A DNA stretch of 64,000 nucleotides from Flexivirga caeni (GTDB lineage: Bacteria > Actinomycetota > Actinomycetes > Actinomycetales > Dermatophilaceae), in contig NZ_RJJQ01000002.1 in the NCBI RefSeq assembly GCF_003724155.1, forward strand, positions 1-64,000, read 5' to 3'. The position numbers and the translations under genes were made by a program. The notes beneath the pieces are model-generated. The model ran no database searches. It had not been told where the DNA came from and worked only from the letters and a program-made list of their open reading frames with translations. Shown here piece by piece: positions 16,915 through 27,300 of the stretch; within the stretch, counting starts at the first letter, position 1; each line of letters begins with the position of its first letter.

Positions 16915-19641
16915 TTATTCGGCGCTCAGCACGCGTGCGGTGTTCAACCGGGCGGTGTGCGCAGCAGGGATGACGGCCGCGGCCAGAGTTGCCAGCACCG
17001 CGGCCAGGCCGATGACGATGCCGGTGATGACGACCGTCGCATCGAACGCGGATAGTGACGCTGCCAGGGCGTATCCGACGCTGGCGCCGATGAGGGCACC
17101 GAGGGCCCCGATCACCGCGGCCTGGGTGATGACCAGCCGCAGCAGGGTCGCGTCACGCCACCCGGTGGCTTGCAAGGTGGCGTAGTGCGGGGCGTTCTCG
17201 GTGGCGTCCAGGTAGAGCAGGTCCGCGACGCTGATCAGTCCGAGCAGCGCGATGATCACGGCAGCGGCGATGTCGCTGCCATGCACCTGCACCGAGATCG
17301 CGTTGCCCATCAGGGTGCCCACGACGTCACCGTGGAACGCGAACTGGATTGCCAGCAGCGTGGTCAGCGCGGCGACCCCGATCGACAGCGTCAATGCGCC
17401 GGTGACGGCCCGCAGGCGGGCCCGGTACAACATGGCCAGGGCGGTGCTGGTGACCCCGCGTAACCGGATCGGGCGGCGGGGGCTGACCACGGCCGGGTAG
17501 ACCGCGTCCAATGGTGCGGCCCTACTGGCCCGCACACCGGGCACGACCCCGGCGACCACGGTCAGGACCAGCCCGGCCGGGACCGCGAGAACTGCTCGGG
17601 CGGGGGTGACCGCGGTGCCCAGGGCGTTCCCGACCGGGATCGCCAGGAGTGCCCCGAGGATCCCGGCGGTCAGCCCGATCACGGTCAGCTCGACGATCAC
17701 CGAGCGGCGGATCGTCCCGGGCCGCCAGCCCAAGCAGGCAAGCACCCCGAGCTCGGTGCGCCGGGATCGCACGGATGCCACGGCGGCGTTGCCGACGGTC
17801 AGTGCGCACGCGATGAGGATGAGCGCGAACAAGATCGCGCTCTTGCGGTCGATCGCCGACACGATCGCATACGCGGCGCCCTTCTTCACCCAGTCCTCGC
17901 GCACCTGCAAGGCCGGGACACCATGCGCGCCGGCGGGCAGGTCCACCGTGCGCGGCGCCGGCGAGGCACCCATGGTGATGTCGACGTCCAAACCTGTGGT
18001 CTTACGGATGCGCAGCGCGAGTTGCTGCACCCGGTCCCGGCTGGCCTGATCGGTCCCGGTCACGCCCTGGACGCGGATCCGGATCACGCTGATCGGTGCG
18101 TTGGTGGTGCCGATTCCCAAGAAGTTGCTCGGGGACGTGAACGTGGGTATCGCGGCCAGGGTGGTCAGCAGCATCGGCGGTGCCTGCTGGTACCCGGCCG
18201 GGTTCAGGTTCGGCAGCAAGTCCCGCCCGCCCAACAGTTTCCGGGTGCGGGCGTTGGCTGCGGTCAGCGCGGGCGTCTGGTAGGTCTCCATCGGCACCTT
18301 CGACAACTGCGAGAAGCCGCGGATCTTGGTCGGGTCGAACGTGCCCACATCGCTCAGTCGGACGCCTCCGATGGTGTTCGAGGCCGGGTAGGAGGTGATG
18401 GTCCGGAACCCGGTCCCCGACGCGTCCGGCGGCACATCGCCATACCCGCTGGTCAACGGGGTCACCCAGGTCGATGCCGGGTTGCTGTGCGGCACCGCGT
18501 GCAACACACCCCGGGCGTCGGTGGTGTATGTCGTCGGGCCGGCCTGCACCAGGCTGAACAACAGACGGTCATCCATACTCCCGATGAACTGCTCATACGC
18601 ACCCGCCGTGCCGACCGTGAACGTCGCCAGATGATGTGACGGCGCGGACAGCACCAGTCGGCGGCCCGTCGTCTCCGAAGCGCCCTGCCCGATCCGGGTC
18701 GCGACACTCCCCGGCAGCGAACTGATCGACACCTGAGCGGTCTCATCAACCAATTGCGTGTCCGATACGAGCACCGGCACCGACACCGACCCGTCACCGG
18801 TGCCCTTCGATTGCGGCCGGTCCGCGGCCGTCAAGTACCGCCCCTCAGTAACCGTCTTGTTCACCCCGTCAAGTGCGGCCTCAGCGGCCGGGTCGATCGC
18901 GGCGATCGTGACCGGGAACGACCAATTCAGCAGGACCGCATACCGGCCCTGCCCCGCATCAGACCACTCCTTGCCGTTCCAGCCGCCATCGCGTGACCAG
19001 CAGAAGGTCTGCCACTGATTCGCCACCATGAATGGCGACCCCGCCGGGGTGGACCCGAAGCCCGGGCTCGGGCACACCAGTGTCCCTTTCCCGGACCCGG
19101 ACTGCTCATACGGGCCGAACGCGCCGCTGCCCTCGGGTGGCGGCAGCGACAACGAGTTCGACGTGACATACACGAAACCCTGCTGTCCGGGGATGCGCGA
19201 CAGGCCCCGCTGGCTGACCTGGGTGACTGTGTAACGGACCGCCCCCCGACCGTCCTTCGGCAGGAACCGGGTCACGTCCGCCGGCACGGATACTCGCTCG
19301 AAGACCTGCCCGAGCATCGCGACAGGTGCCGCGACCTGCACCCCAGGCAGCTTCTTGATCGACGCGTACTGGGCCATCGTGATCCCGCCATAGATCCCGG
19401 ACAAGTAGTTGGGCCGCACCTCTCCGGCGGTTCGTTCCTCGGCGGTCGTGCTCTTCGGTGGCCGCACCAGGATGTCGTATGACGAGCGGAAATTCGCCCG
19501 GACCGTCCCCGTCGTGACCAACTGGCTCGCGCGAACACTGCCGGTCAGCACCACGAACGAGGTCACCGCGATCAGCACCGCCGCACCCAGCACGAGCGCC
19601 CGCGCCCACTGCCCCCGCAAACTCCCCAGCACGAACCTCAC
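16915..19641 (-). CDS. ABC transporter permease with two FtsX domains and a large external domain
   Basis: About 908 residues. One N-terminal helix (ARALVLGAAVLIAVTSFVVL) is followed by an external domain of about 550 residues. The first FtsX core (about 600-730; ILFALILIACALTVGNAAVAS then the LGVLACLGWRPGTIRRSV loop) is followed by a second (about 790-900; GWRDATLLRLVITQAAVIGA). The ELGVLxxLGWR loop contacts the ATPase in MacB-type systems. It is encoded directly upstream of the ATPase. GTG 19641 was taken as start; TTG 19644 is also in frame and no strong ribosome site is visible. It contains several GCATAC sites outside the GNCATAC context common elsewhere, a weak sign of foreign origin. 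Confidence 0.85.
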   Translation of the reverse strand: MRFVLGSLRGQWARALVLGAAVLIAVTSFVVLTGSVRASQLVTTGTVRANFRSSYDILVRPPKSTTAEERTAGEVRPNYLSGIYGGITMAQYASIKKLPGVQVAAPVAMLGQVFERVSVPADVTRFLPKDGRGAVRYTVTQVSQRGLSRIPGQQGFVYVTSNSLSLPPPEGSGAFGPYEQSGSGKGTLVCPSPGFGSTPAGSPFMVANQWQTFCWSRDGGWNGKEWSDAGQGRYAVLLNWSFPVTIAAIDPAAEAALDGVNKTVTEGRYLTAADRPQSKGTGDGSVSVPVLVSDTQLVDETAQVSISSLPGSVATRIGQGASETTGRRLVLSAPSHHLATFTVGTAGAYEQFIGSMDDRLLFSLVQAGPTTYTTDARGVLHAVPHSNPASTWVTPLTSGYGDVPPDASGTGFRTITSYPASNTIGGVRLSDVGTFDPTKIRGFSQLSKVPMETYQTPALTAANARTRKLLGGRDLLPNLNPAGYQQAPPMLLTTLAAIPTFTSPSNFLGIGTTNAPISVIRIRVQGVTGTDQASRDRVQQLALRIRKTTGLDVDITMGASPAPRTVDLPAGAHGVPALQVREDWVKKGAAYAIVSAIDRKSAILFALILIACALTVGNAAVASVRSRRTELGVLACLGWRPGTIRRSVIVELTVIGLTAGILGALLAIPVGNALGTAVTPARAVLAVPAGLVLTVVAGVVPGVRASRAAPLDAVYPAVVSPRRPIRLRGVTSTALAMLYRARLRAVTGALTLSIGVAALTTLLAIQFAFHGDVVGTLMGNAISVQVHGSDIAAAVIIALLGLISVADLLYLDATENAPHYATLQATGWRDATLLRLVITQAAVIGALGALIGASVGYALAASLSAFDATVVITGIVIGLAAVLATLAAAVIPAAHTARLNTARVLSAE

Positions 19642-19849
19642 CAAGCATGCCTAGCGGGCGCCGGAACACCTGTCCACGCGAAGTGGGTTAGAGAGCCCCT
19701 TCGTCCTCAAATTGTTACGAGTGATGCTGATCGAACAGCCTGCAACAGGAGCAACGCCCCCCGCGCACGCGCGGAATGGCGTTCACGACACAACAACCAT
19801 CGCGACCAGGTTCCTTGGTGCGCCGTGGACGACTTCCGTTCGAGAATTG

Positions 19850-21100
19850 TCATTCAGCGGGTTCTACTTCGCTCAGTAGTGGGATGCTGCGGACGTGCTT
19901 GTTCATCGTGAGGAGCACTGGACTGGTCGCTAATATCACGACCAGGATGGAAAGGGTCGTGAACGCTCCCAAATACTCGAGTCCGAGTCCTCCGAGAAAT
20001 GCAGTAAATGGTGTCAGAATTCCCGCCATGAAGCTGATAGCGCTACGCACGCGTCCTTGGAGCTCATCGGGCGTGATGGCGAAGCTGTACGCTTGAAGTC
20101 CAGCGTTGAGGATCGGCACCATCAGCAACCCGAAGAATACGAGCGTTACTTGCACCGGGAGCGAATTGCGAAATACGTCCATTACCGAGTAGGCGACCAG
20201 CAACACCCATCCGAGCGCAACGCAAATCGTTCCGGTTGGTATGCGTTTGGGCACCCTAGGGGCAATCATTGCACCCAGTACGATTCCCGCGCCGGAAGCC
20301 GTCCCGATAAACCCGATCAACGCTGCCGGCACGCCGTTGCGTTTCAGGTGCAGGATTATCGTGAAGTCAAAACCGGTGAGCGCGAAATTGATGATGGCCG
20401 CGGTTGCGCATATGTCACGTATGGCGGGCTGGGACCACACGAAGCGTAGGCCGGTCCGGATGCTGACAATGACTGATTCTCGAACTTTCCGCTCTGGCTT
20501 ACCGAGGGGATGGCGAACGCTGGCAACGCCTACAACGGATGCGAAGAACGAGAGCGCGTTCGCCGTGAACGGGAACATCTGATTGATACCGAACAAGACT
20601 CCACCGAGTGGACCGCCAGCGAGATTGGCTGCAGCTTGACGCCCTTGGTTGACCGATAGAGCTGCTGGCAGTTGTTCGGTTCGCACTACCTTGCGGATCG
20701 CTGCTCCCTCGGCTGGCCCAAAGAAGGACGCCATCGTACTAGAGAGAAAGCCCACGACGACGAGTTGGGCTAGGGATAATCGGTGCAGCGTCTGAGCAAT
20801 AACGATCGAGGACCACAATAGTGCACGTACTGCGCTGCTCGTGATCATGACAAGTTTGCGGTGCCACCGATCTACTAAGGCACCAGCGAGCAGGCTGAAC
20901 AATACGGTAGCCAGAGTGGATGCGCCACCAACTACGCCGGCTTTGGCGGCTGACCCGGTCAGGGCCAAGGTCATCAATGGCAGCACGAATGCGGCCATCG
21001 AACTACCCAACTTGCTGATAGTTTCACCAGTCACAAGGCGGACGTAATCACCGTTTCGCCACAGCGCATCAGTCTTCTTGGCCTCCTCGGTGGTCGTCAC
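19850..21100 (-). CDS. MFS exporter, MFS_3 family, low-G+C (probably acquired)
   Basis: 416 residues, about 12 helices. It starts MTTTEEAKKTDALWRNGDYVRL, with motif A as AGALVDRWHRKLVMI and the family loop FFGPAEGAAIRKVV. Codon use differs sharply from its neighbours, with many AT-ending codons and runs such as AAATTGATGATGG. It therefore looks horizontally acquired. The start GTG 21100 is chosen because TATAGT (21114-21109, minus strand) lies 8 nt upstream; an in-frame TTG at 21109 overlaps that hexamer. It is the third MFS_3 pump in this accessory stretch. Substrate unknown; macrolide-like drugs are possible by family. Confidence 0.82.
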   Translation of the reverse strand: MTTTEEAKKTDALWRNGDYVRLVTGETISKLGSSMAAFVLPLMTLALTGSAAKAGVVGGASTLATVLFSLLAGALVDRWHRKLVMITSSAVRALLWSSIVIAQTLHRLSLAQLVVVGFLSSTMASFFGPAEGAAIRKVVRTEQLPAALSVNQGRQAAANLAGGPLGGVLFGINQMFPFTANALSFFASVVGVASVRHPLGKPERKVRESVIVSIRTGLRFVWSQPAIRDICATAAIINFALTGFDFTIILHLKRNGVPAALIGFIGTASGAGIVLGAMIAPRVPKRIPTGTICVALGWVLLVAYSVMDVFRNSLPVQVTLVFFGLLMVPILNAGLQAYSFAITPDELQGRVRSAISFMAGILTPFTAFLGGLGLEYLGAFTTLSILVVILATSPVLLTMNKHVRSIPLLSEVEPAE

Positions 21101-21108
21101 GGCAGCCA

Positions 21109-21114
21109 ACTATA
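21109..21114 (-). promoter_or_regulatory. candidate -10 (TATAGT) of the low-G+C MFS gene
   Basis: On the minus strand TATAGT ends 8 nt before GTG 21100 with no ribosome site between, the same leaderless layout as at other genes here. The surrounding bases are unusually A/T-rich. Confidence 0.45.
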
Positions 21115-21421
21115 TTCATATTGTGAGTCCCGGCCTGTTATGAATTTGTCCCCATGGGCGGCGTCTTTACCGTGGACCTGCTTCACTGGCACATCCGCCA
21201 ACATGTCCTTTTCTTTGGGATCAGTCTGGTGGATGCCGACTGAATGTCGCTCGGATTCCGCGATACGCTCGGCACGCAGTCCGATCCACACGACGACTCG
21301 CCTCTCGGGTCGTTACTGCCGACGCTCGACCATCGAGCGGTTCGCGGTCAGCCTAGAGTGACCCCGCCATGATCGTCGCCCTATTTATATGCCGCAGGGG
21401 TGGCCGGCTCAAGAGCTCAAT
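21115..21421. other. intergenic region at the right edge of the low-G+C stretch
   Basis: About 300 bp with reduced G+C on its left half, between the acquired exporter and the GT4 gene. A 64-codon frame on the minus strand (GTG 21291) and a 73-codon frame on the plus strand exist, but neither has recognisable homology or a ribosome site. It is probably the junction of the acquired segment. Confidence 0.4.
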
Positions 21422-22723
21422 TCAGCGCTGGGCAACGAGCTGAGCCTCGACCTCGCCGGCGCCATTCGTCTGCTCCGCCCGATCGGCCAGGATCTCGCCG
21501 ATCGTCCGCAGGCGTACCGCACGGGCGACGGGCTGCACGGGGCGCGGAGCCAGGCCGAGCACCGACTTGAGCGTGAGTTCCAGTGCCTTGCCGCTGCTGG
21601 CCCAGTCGAACGCGAGCGCGTGGGTGCGGGCCGCCCGGCCGAACGCGGTGCGCAGCTCGTCGTCGCGCAGCAGCAGGGCGACCTGTTCGCGCATCTCCGC
21701 TGTGTCGTGGGCGAGCAGCCCGGTCGAGCCGTGCCGGATCGACTCCGTCGGGCCACCCGCATGCGCGAACGCCAGCGACGGCGTCTCGTGCAGACCCGCC
21801 TCGACGATGGTCAGCCCCCAGCCTTCCTTGTGGGAAGGCACCATCATCAGCCACGACCGCGCCAGCAGCCGGTGCTTGGTCCCGTCGTCGACGAAACCGT
21901 GGAAGTCCACCCGGTCACGCACTCCGCGCTGCGTCGCGTGCCGCACCAGGGTGTCGTGCCAATAGCCGGTGCCGATGACGTCCAGCCGCAACTGCGGGTG
22001 TTCCGGCAACAGGTCGGCGAGTATGTCGATGGCGGTCTCGACCTGCTTGTGCGGCACCAGCCGGCCCAGCACGGTCAGCACCGGGGTCGGGCTCTTCTCA
22101 CCCACCAGGCCGTCCTCGAGTGCCGTCGGCCGATCGTTGCCGGAGTAGACGACGTCGATGCGATCCTCGTCGATGCCCAGGTCCACCAGGTCGACACGGC
22201 TGGCCTGGGAAACCGTCACATAGCGGCACTTCCGATAGACGCGCGGCGCGACGCGCGACTCCAGGAACCACCCGAACCGGGCGAGTCGCGGACCGAAGAT
22301 CACGCTCCACTGATCGCGGTGCACGTGATGCATCACGTTGACGACCGGCGATCCGGCCAGCAACGGAGACCAGAACGGCACGCCGTTCTGCACATCGATG
22401 ATTACGTCGTAGTCGCGGCGGTGCCGGGCGACATACACCAGGCCGGCGACGTAACAGGTGAACCGGCCGCCCTGCCGCAGCACCCGCACGGTGCCGTGGT
22501 CCTCGACCGGGCGGGCGCCCGGGAAGCGGCTGGTGAAGACGGTGACCCGGTGCCCGAGATCGGTCAGCACCTCGGCGGTGCGCTCGGTGAACGTCTCCGC
22601 GCCGCCCGCTTCCGGATGCTGGCGGTCGCGCCACGACAGATAGAGCACCCGCAGCTGCGAAGCCGTCTCGGCAGGGCGAGCGCGCACGAAGTTCCCCAGT
22701 CGGTCGAGTGACGCCGGACACAT
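21422..22723 (-). CDS. family 4 glycosyltransferase (GT-B fold)
   Basis: 433 residues. The N-terminal acceptor half contains LSWRDRQHPEAGGAETFTER, with the glycine-rich GGAE loop of GT4 enzymes. The C-terminal donor half has VLTVLGRLVPHKQVETAI, then VIGTGYWHDTL, and the PSHKEGWGLTIVEAGLHETP stretch with the E-x7-E pair. The frame is open upstream to 22966, but that part is Arg-rich and overlaps the divergent methyltransferase. ATG 22723 starts a normal cytosolic protein, MCPASLDRLGNF. It is divergent from the methyltransferase operon at 22783 with a shared 60-bp promoter region. Confidence 0.85.
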   Translation of the reverse strand: MCPASLDRLGNFVRARPAETASQLRVLYLSWRDRQHPEAGGAETFTERTAEVLTDLGHRVTVFTSRFPGARPVEDHGTVRVLRQGGRFTCYVAGLVYVARHRRDYDVIIDVQNGVPFWSPLLAGSPVVNVMHHVHRDQWSVIFGPRLARFGWFLESRVAPRVYRKCRYVTVSQASRVDLVDLGIDEDRIDVVYSGNDRPTALEDGLVGEKSPTPVLTVLGRLVPHKQVETAIDILADLLPEHPQLRLDVIGTGYWHDTLVRHATQRGVRDRVDFHGFVDDGTKHRLLARSWLMMVPSHKEGWGLTIVEAGLHETPSLAFAHAGGPTESIRHGSTGLLAHDTAEMREQVALLLRDDELRTAFGRAARTHALAFDWASSGKALELTLKSVLGLAPRPVQPVARAVRLRTIGEILADRAEQTNGAGEVEAQLVAQR

Positions 22724-22771
22724 CGTCCGGGCACCCGGTACAGTAACGCCGATTGCTACTCGTTGGTAACT

Positions 22772-22776
22772 GGAGG
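22772..22776 (+). promoter_or_regulatory. ribosome binding site GGAGG fixing the GTG start at 22783
   Basis: A perfect GGAGG lies 6 nt before GTG 22783, which decides between this start and the earlier in-frame codon at 22753. Confidence 0.7.
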
Positions 22777-22782
22777 CCCAGC

Positions 22783-23646
22783 GTGTTTGCTCCTCCGGGC
22801 GAAGATCGGTGCGAGATCTGCGGGGGTATGACGAGGCCGTTGCCGCTGCGCGGTGGCGGTTCGCTGCGGCAGTGCGCCTCCTGCGGACACCTGACCCGCA
22901 CGCTCCCGGACGCGCCGGCCGGCCATCGCGACCACGCCTACGGCGGGGAGCCGACGCTCGACGCATGGCGCCTCGCCGTCACCTACCGCACCCTCACCGC
23001 AGGCGGCACGCCCGACTCGGTCTTCGAAATCGGTTTCGGCGCCGGGTCGCTGCTGCGCCGCTTCCTGGACACCGGCGCGACGATCGCCGGCACCGACCCG
23101 GACCAGCTCGCCGTCGGCATCGACCCCGTCGTGCGGTCGCGTGGGACGCTGCACACGGCGCCGATCGAGGACTTGCGCGAGCCGGCCGAGCAGGTCGAAC
23201 TCGTCTACGGCATCCACGTGCTCGAACACGTGCTGGACCCGCTGCGCACGCTGCAGCGCGCGGCAGCGCTGCTGCGGCCGGGCGGACGCGTGCAGTTCCT
23301 CACCCCGGCCGGTGACAGCGCGGGGCTCCGGCTCTACGGCGCAGCCTGGTGGATGCTGGAAGACCCCACGCATGTGCGGTTCTTCACGGCCGAGAGCCTG
23401 CGCCGGGCGGCCGAGTCCGTAGGCTTGATCGACGTGCGCGTGACTCGGCCGGCCCTGGACAGCCTGGTGACCGACGTCGCCAGCCTGGCTCGGCTCGGTC
23501 GGCCGCGGCCCCGCCCGCACGGGGTGCTGGCGCAGCGCCCGGTGCTGCTGGCCGGCCTCGCCAGCGCACCCGTGGTGCTCGGCGCCCGCGCCATACATCC
23601 CAGGCTGCGGCCGACGCTGCACCTGACCGCCCGGAAGGCCGGTTGA
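22783..23646 (+). CDS. class I SAM methyltransferase with N-terminal zinc-ribbon (Methyltransf_23 type)
   Basis: 287 residues. The amino end carries two CxxC pairs (CEICGG about 10-15 and CASCGH about 32-37), a treble-clef zinc site often seen in methyltransferases acting on nucleotide-linked sugars. The SAM motif I is VFEIGFGAGSLLRRF (about 75-89). It is followed by GIHVLEHVLDPLRTL and LLRPGGRVQFLTP. First gene of a methyltransferase, methyltransferase, AftD operon; its stop overlaps the next start (TGATG). It probably methylates a sugar precursor of the glycan; the acceptor is unknown. Confidence 0.82.
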   Translation: MFAPPGEDRCEICGGMTRPLPLRGGGSLRQCASCGHLTRTLPDAPAGHRDHAYGGEPTLDAWRLAVTYRTLTAGGTPDSVFEIGFGAGSLLRRFLDTGATIAGTDPDQLAVGIDPVVRSRGTLHTAPIEDLREPAEQVELVYGIHVLEHVLDPLRTLQRAAALLRPGGRVQFLTPAGDSAGLRLYGAAWWMLEDPTHVRFFTAESLRRAAESVGLIDVRVTRPALDSLVTDVASLARLGRPRPRPHGVLAQRPVLLAGLASAPVVLGARAIHPRLRPTLHLTARKAG

Positions 23647-24353
23647 TGGATCGCGGACTGGCGCGCTCGGTGCGGCTCTTCCGTGCTTTCCTCGTCGAGC
23701 AGACCGAGCCGGAGGTCTTCTACGGCGCGCTCGCCCGCGATTCCTGCGAGCTGCTTACCGAGTTCACCACGCTCGACGGCGCACGGGTGCTCGACGTCGG
23801 TGCCGGTCCGGCGGAGTTCGCGCACGCCTTCCGGGCGGCCGGCGCGACCTACGTGCCGATCGACCACGACCTGTCGGTGCCATCGGTGCACGACGGCGGG
23901 GTAGTGGCGACGGCGACCGCGCTGCCCTTCGCGGACCGCAGCGTCGACATCGTCTTCAGCAGCAACCTCTGGGAGCACGTGCGCGACCCGCAGCGCGCGG
24001 CGGACGAGATGGTCCGCGTCGTGCGGCCTGGCGGCCTGGTCTTCCTCTCCTACACCAACTGGCTGTCGCCCTGGGGCGGCCACGAGACGTCGCCCTGGCA
24101 CTGGCTCGGCGGGGCGCGCGCCGTCCGCCGCTACACCCGCGCACACGGTCACCCGCCGAAAAACACCGTCGGCGAGACGCTCTTCCGGGTCAGCGTCGCG
24201 CAAGGCCTGCACTGGGCGCACGAGCAGCCCGACGTCGAGGTGCTCGTCGCCCGGCCGCGCTACCTGCCCGACCTGGCGCGGCACCTGCTGCGCGTGCCGG
24301 GGCTGCGGGAGGTCGTCACCTGGAACCTGTTGCTGATCCTGCGGCGCCGATGA
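23646..24353 (+). CDS. class I SAM-dependent methyltransferase (Methyltransf_11 type)
   Basis: 235 residues. Motif I is ARVLDVGAGPAEFAHAF (about 44-60). It is followed by the acidic YVPIDHD, the DIVFSSNLWEHVRDP segment and MVRVVRPGGLVFLSYTNW, in the standard order for the Methyltransf_11 fold. ATG 23646 overlaps the previous stop and ATG 24350 of the AftD gene overlaps its own stop, so three genes are translationally coupled. The frame opens earlier (23349) but only inside the upstream gene. A role in capping or decorating an arabinan- or heptose-containing glycan is inferred from the operon. Confidence 0.82.
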   Translation: MDRGLARSVRLFRAFLVEQTEPEVFYGALARDSCELLTEFTTLDGARVLDVGAGPAEFAHAFRAAGATYVPIDHDLSVPSVHDGGVVATATALPFADRSVDIVFSSNLWEHVRDPQRAADEMVRVVRPGGLVFLSYTNWLSPWGGHETSPWHWLGGARAVRRYTRAHGHPPKNTVGETLFRVSVAQGLHWAHEQPDVEVLVARPRYLPDLARHLLRVPGLREVVTWNLLLILRRR

Positions 24354-27300
24354 CCGGCCGGTATGACGCACCGGCCGCGCGGCCGATGCGCAATCCGGTG
24401 GAGCGCATCCAGCTCGCCCTGATGCTGGCAGTGCTGGTGCTGCTGCCGTGGCTGGTGTCGCCGGGCCGCACCGAGCCGGACACCAAGATCGACCTGACCA
24501 TCACGCCGTGGCGGTACCTGGGCCGTTCACTGGACGCGTGGAACACGCACGCCGGACTCGGCGAGCTGCAGAACCAGGCCTACGGCTACCTCTTCCCGAT
24601 GGGGCCGGTCTTCGGGATCTGCCGGTCGCTCGCGATCCCCGCCTGGGCGACCCAGCGGATCTGGTGGACGCTGCTGCTCGCCGTGTCCTTCCTCGGTGCC
24701 CAGCAACTGATCCGCCGGCTGGGCGTGGCGGGACCGCTGGCCGCGATCACCGGCGGGGCGGCATACGCGCTGGCACCGCGGATGCTCACCGTGCTGCCGG
24801 TCATCTCGATCGAGGCCTGGCCGATGGCGCTCGCGCCCTGGCTGGTCATCGTCGTGCTGCCACTGGTCCGCCGGGAGCTGCGGCGGCGCGAGCTGATCCG
24901 CTCCGTCGCGCTCGCGGGAGTCCTGGCAGCATCGCTCGGCGGGGTGAACGCCACCGCCTCCGGCATCGTGCTGGCGCTGCCGTTCCTGTTCCTGCTGACG
25001 TCCGCGGCCGGGTGGCGCCGGTTGCCGCTGTGGCTGGTCGCGGTGCTGCTCGGCGCCTGCTGGTGGCTGCTGCCGCTGCTGGTGCTCGGCCGCTACGCCT
25101 ACCCGTTCCTGGACTACATCGAGACAGCGTCCATCACCACCGCCGTCACGTCCGTCCCGAACGTCTTCCGCGGCGCGGACGACTGGATCGCCTACATTCT
25201 GGACAGCGCGGATCACCCTGTCTGGCAAGGCGGTTGGGTGCTCGCGCAATCGGTCACCGCGATCATCGCCACCGGCCTGGTGGCCGCGGTCGGCTGCTGG
25301 GGGCTGCTGCGGCAGCGGGGGCACCTGGCGCGCTGGCTGCTCTGCTGCGCGGTCGGCGCCGTGCTCTTCATGAGCCTCGGTCACGGGGGCACGGTCGGCA
25401 GCCCGCTCTCCGAGCCGGTGCGTGCCCTGCTCGACGGCTCACTCGCGCCGTTGCGCAATGTGCACAAGGCCGACCCGATCCTGCGGCTGCCGCTCGTCAT
25501 CGGGCTGGCCGCCGTGGTGCAGCGCGTTGCCTCATCGACCCGGGCGCGCGATCGCTTCGTGCCGGCGCTGATCGCCCTTGCCGTCGCGGTCGCCGCGACA
25601 CCGATCTGGCAGGGGCGGGTCGGTGCGGCGGACGCGTATGGCGCCATACCGCCTCAGTGGACGCAGGTCGCTCACGAAATCGACTCTGCCGCAAAGACGT
25701 CCGGCGGTTCCACGATGCTGCTGCCCAACTCGCGGACGCCGACCTACACGTGGGGGAGCACCACCGACGAACCGCTCTCGGCGATCGCGACGTCGCCGAT
25801 CGTGACGCGCGAAGCAGCGCCGCTGGGCATCCCGGGCTCGACCCGGATCCTGGACATGGTCGACCAACTCGCCGCCACCGGGCAGCCGCAGCCGGCGCTC
25901 GCGGCAGGCCTCGCCCGGCTCGGCATCACCCGCATCGTCCTGCGCCGCGACCTCGCGGCCTCCGTGCAGGCGAGACCGTGGCAGGCCGAGCAGCGGACGC
26001 TGCAGTCGTCACCCGGCTTCCGCGCGGTCGCGACCTTCGGTCGCGGCACGTCCGCGCTGACGGTGTATGACGTGGGCACCTCGCCGGACAAGGGCGCGTC
26101 CGTCTATGGCGGGACGCCGCTCACGGTCGCCGGCGGACCCGAAGCCCTCTTCGCCCTGTATGCCGCCGGCGCGCTCTCACCGACCCAGTGGCTGCGACTG
26201 GACGGCAGCCCGTCCGGTGACGCGGACGTGGTGACCGACACGATGCCGTGGCGGGCCTACAACAACGGCGTACCAACGGCTTTCGCGTACAGTCCGGTGC
26301 TGACGCGAGACGACACGGAGCCGACCCGCATCGGCGCGAAGGACCTGCCGCCCGCGACAGATCCGGCCGACCAGCCGGCGCGTGAATGGATCGGCTGGAC
26401 CGATGTGCAGGTCTCCTCGTCCGCCGCCGACCCGTTCGCCGCGCACTACCTGGGGGTCCGGGACGGGGCGGCGTCCGCGTTCGACGGCGACAACGACACG
26501 GCGTGGCTGACCGGGGACCACCGGCCGTCGGCGTGGCTGCGCGGCACGCTGCCGCGCACCACGATCAGCGAGGTCCGGCTGCGGCTCGCGGGACCGGCGC
26601 AGCACGCCATTCTGCCCGCCACTGTGCAGGTGGTCACCGGTGGCCGAACGGTCTCGGTCGCGGTGGACGGGCGCAGCACCCTCACCATCCCGGTGCATGC
26701 CAGCGACGCGACCTCCGTCGAGGTCCGCCTGTACGCCCCGGCCGGCGCGATCGACCCGGTGCTGGGCGTCGCCGAAATGTCGTTGCCCGGCACCAGACTC
26801 GGCTCGGTCATCGATGTCCCGCAGCAGGTCGACCCAGCGAAGCAGGCGCTGCTGCTGACCCGGCTCCCCGAGGACGGCGCGAGCCTCACCCGGCAGGTGC
26901 ACCTGACCAGCGCGGGCAGCCTCGGCGGCACGGTGTGGTTGCGCGCGACCGGTGCCGCGGTCCCGGCGACGTGCGGTGCGGCCGGCGAGATCACGGTTCG
27001 CTCCGCGGACGGCGCGCTGACTCGTATGCCGTTGCGCCTCAACGGAACCGGCGGGGTCCGCACCGGCGCGCTGGTCCAAGCAGTCACCTGTGCCGTGGGC
27101 GTTGGTGGAGTGTCGGGGGAGCGAACCATCACCATCTCCGGCGCATCCGGTCTCACCCCGCAGCTCGCGTTGCTGGGGCATGCGCCGGCACCGGCCGGCA
27201 CCACCCGGGCCGTCAGCTCCGTGTCCGGAGACTCCGGCCGGCGAGTCGTGCGCCTCACCGCCGGCACGCCGGGAGTCGTCGCGTTGAGCGAAGGCTTCAA

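Noticed and set aside
21097-21291. 64-codon minus-strand frame overlapping the MFS start
   Set aside because: GTG start without ribosome site, no homology, and it covers the -10 of the MFS gene; probably non-coding.
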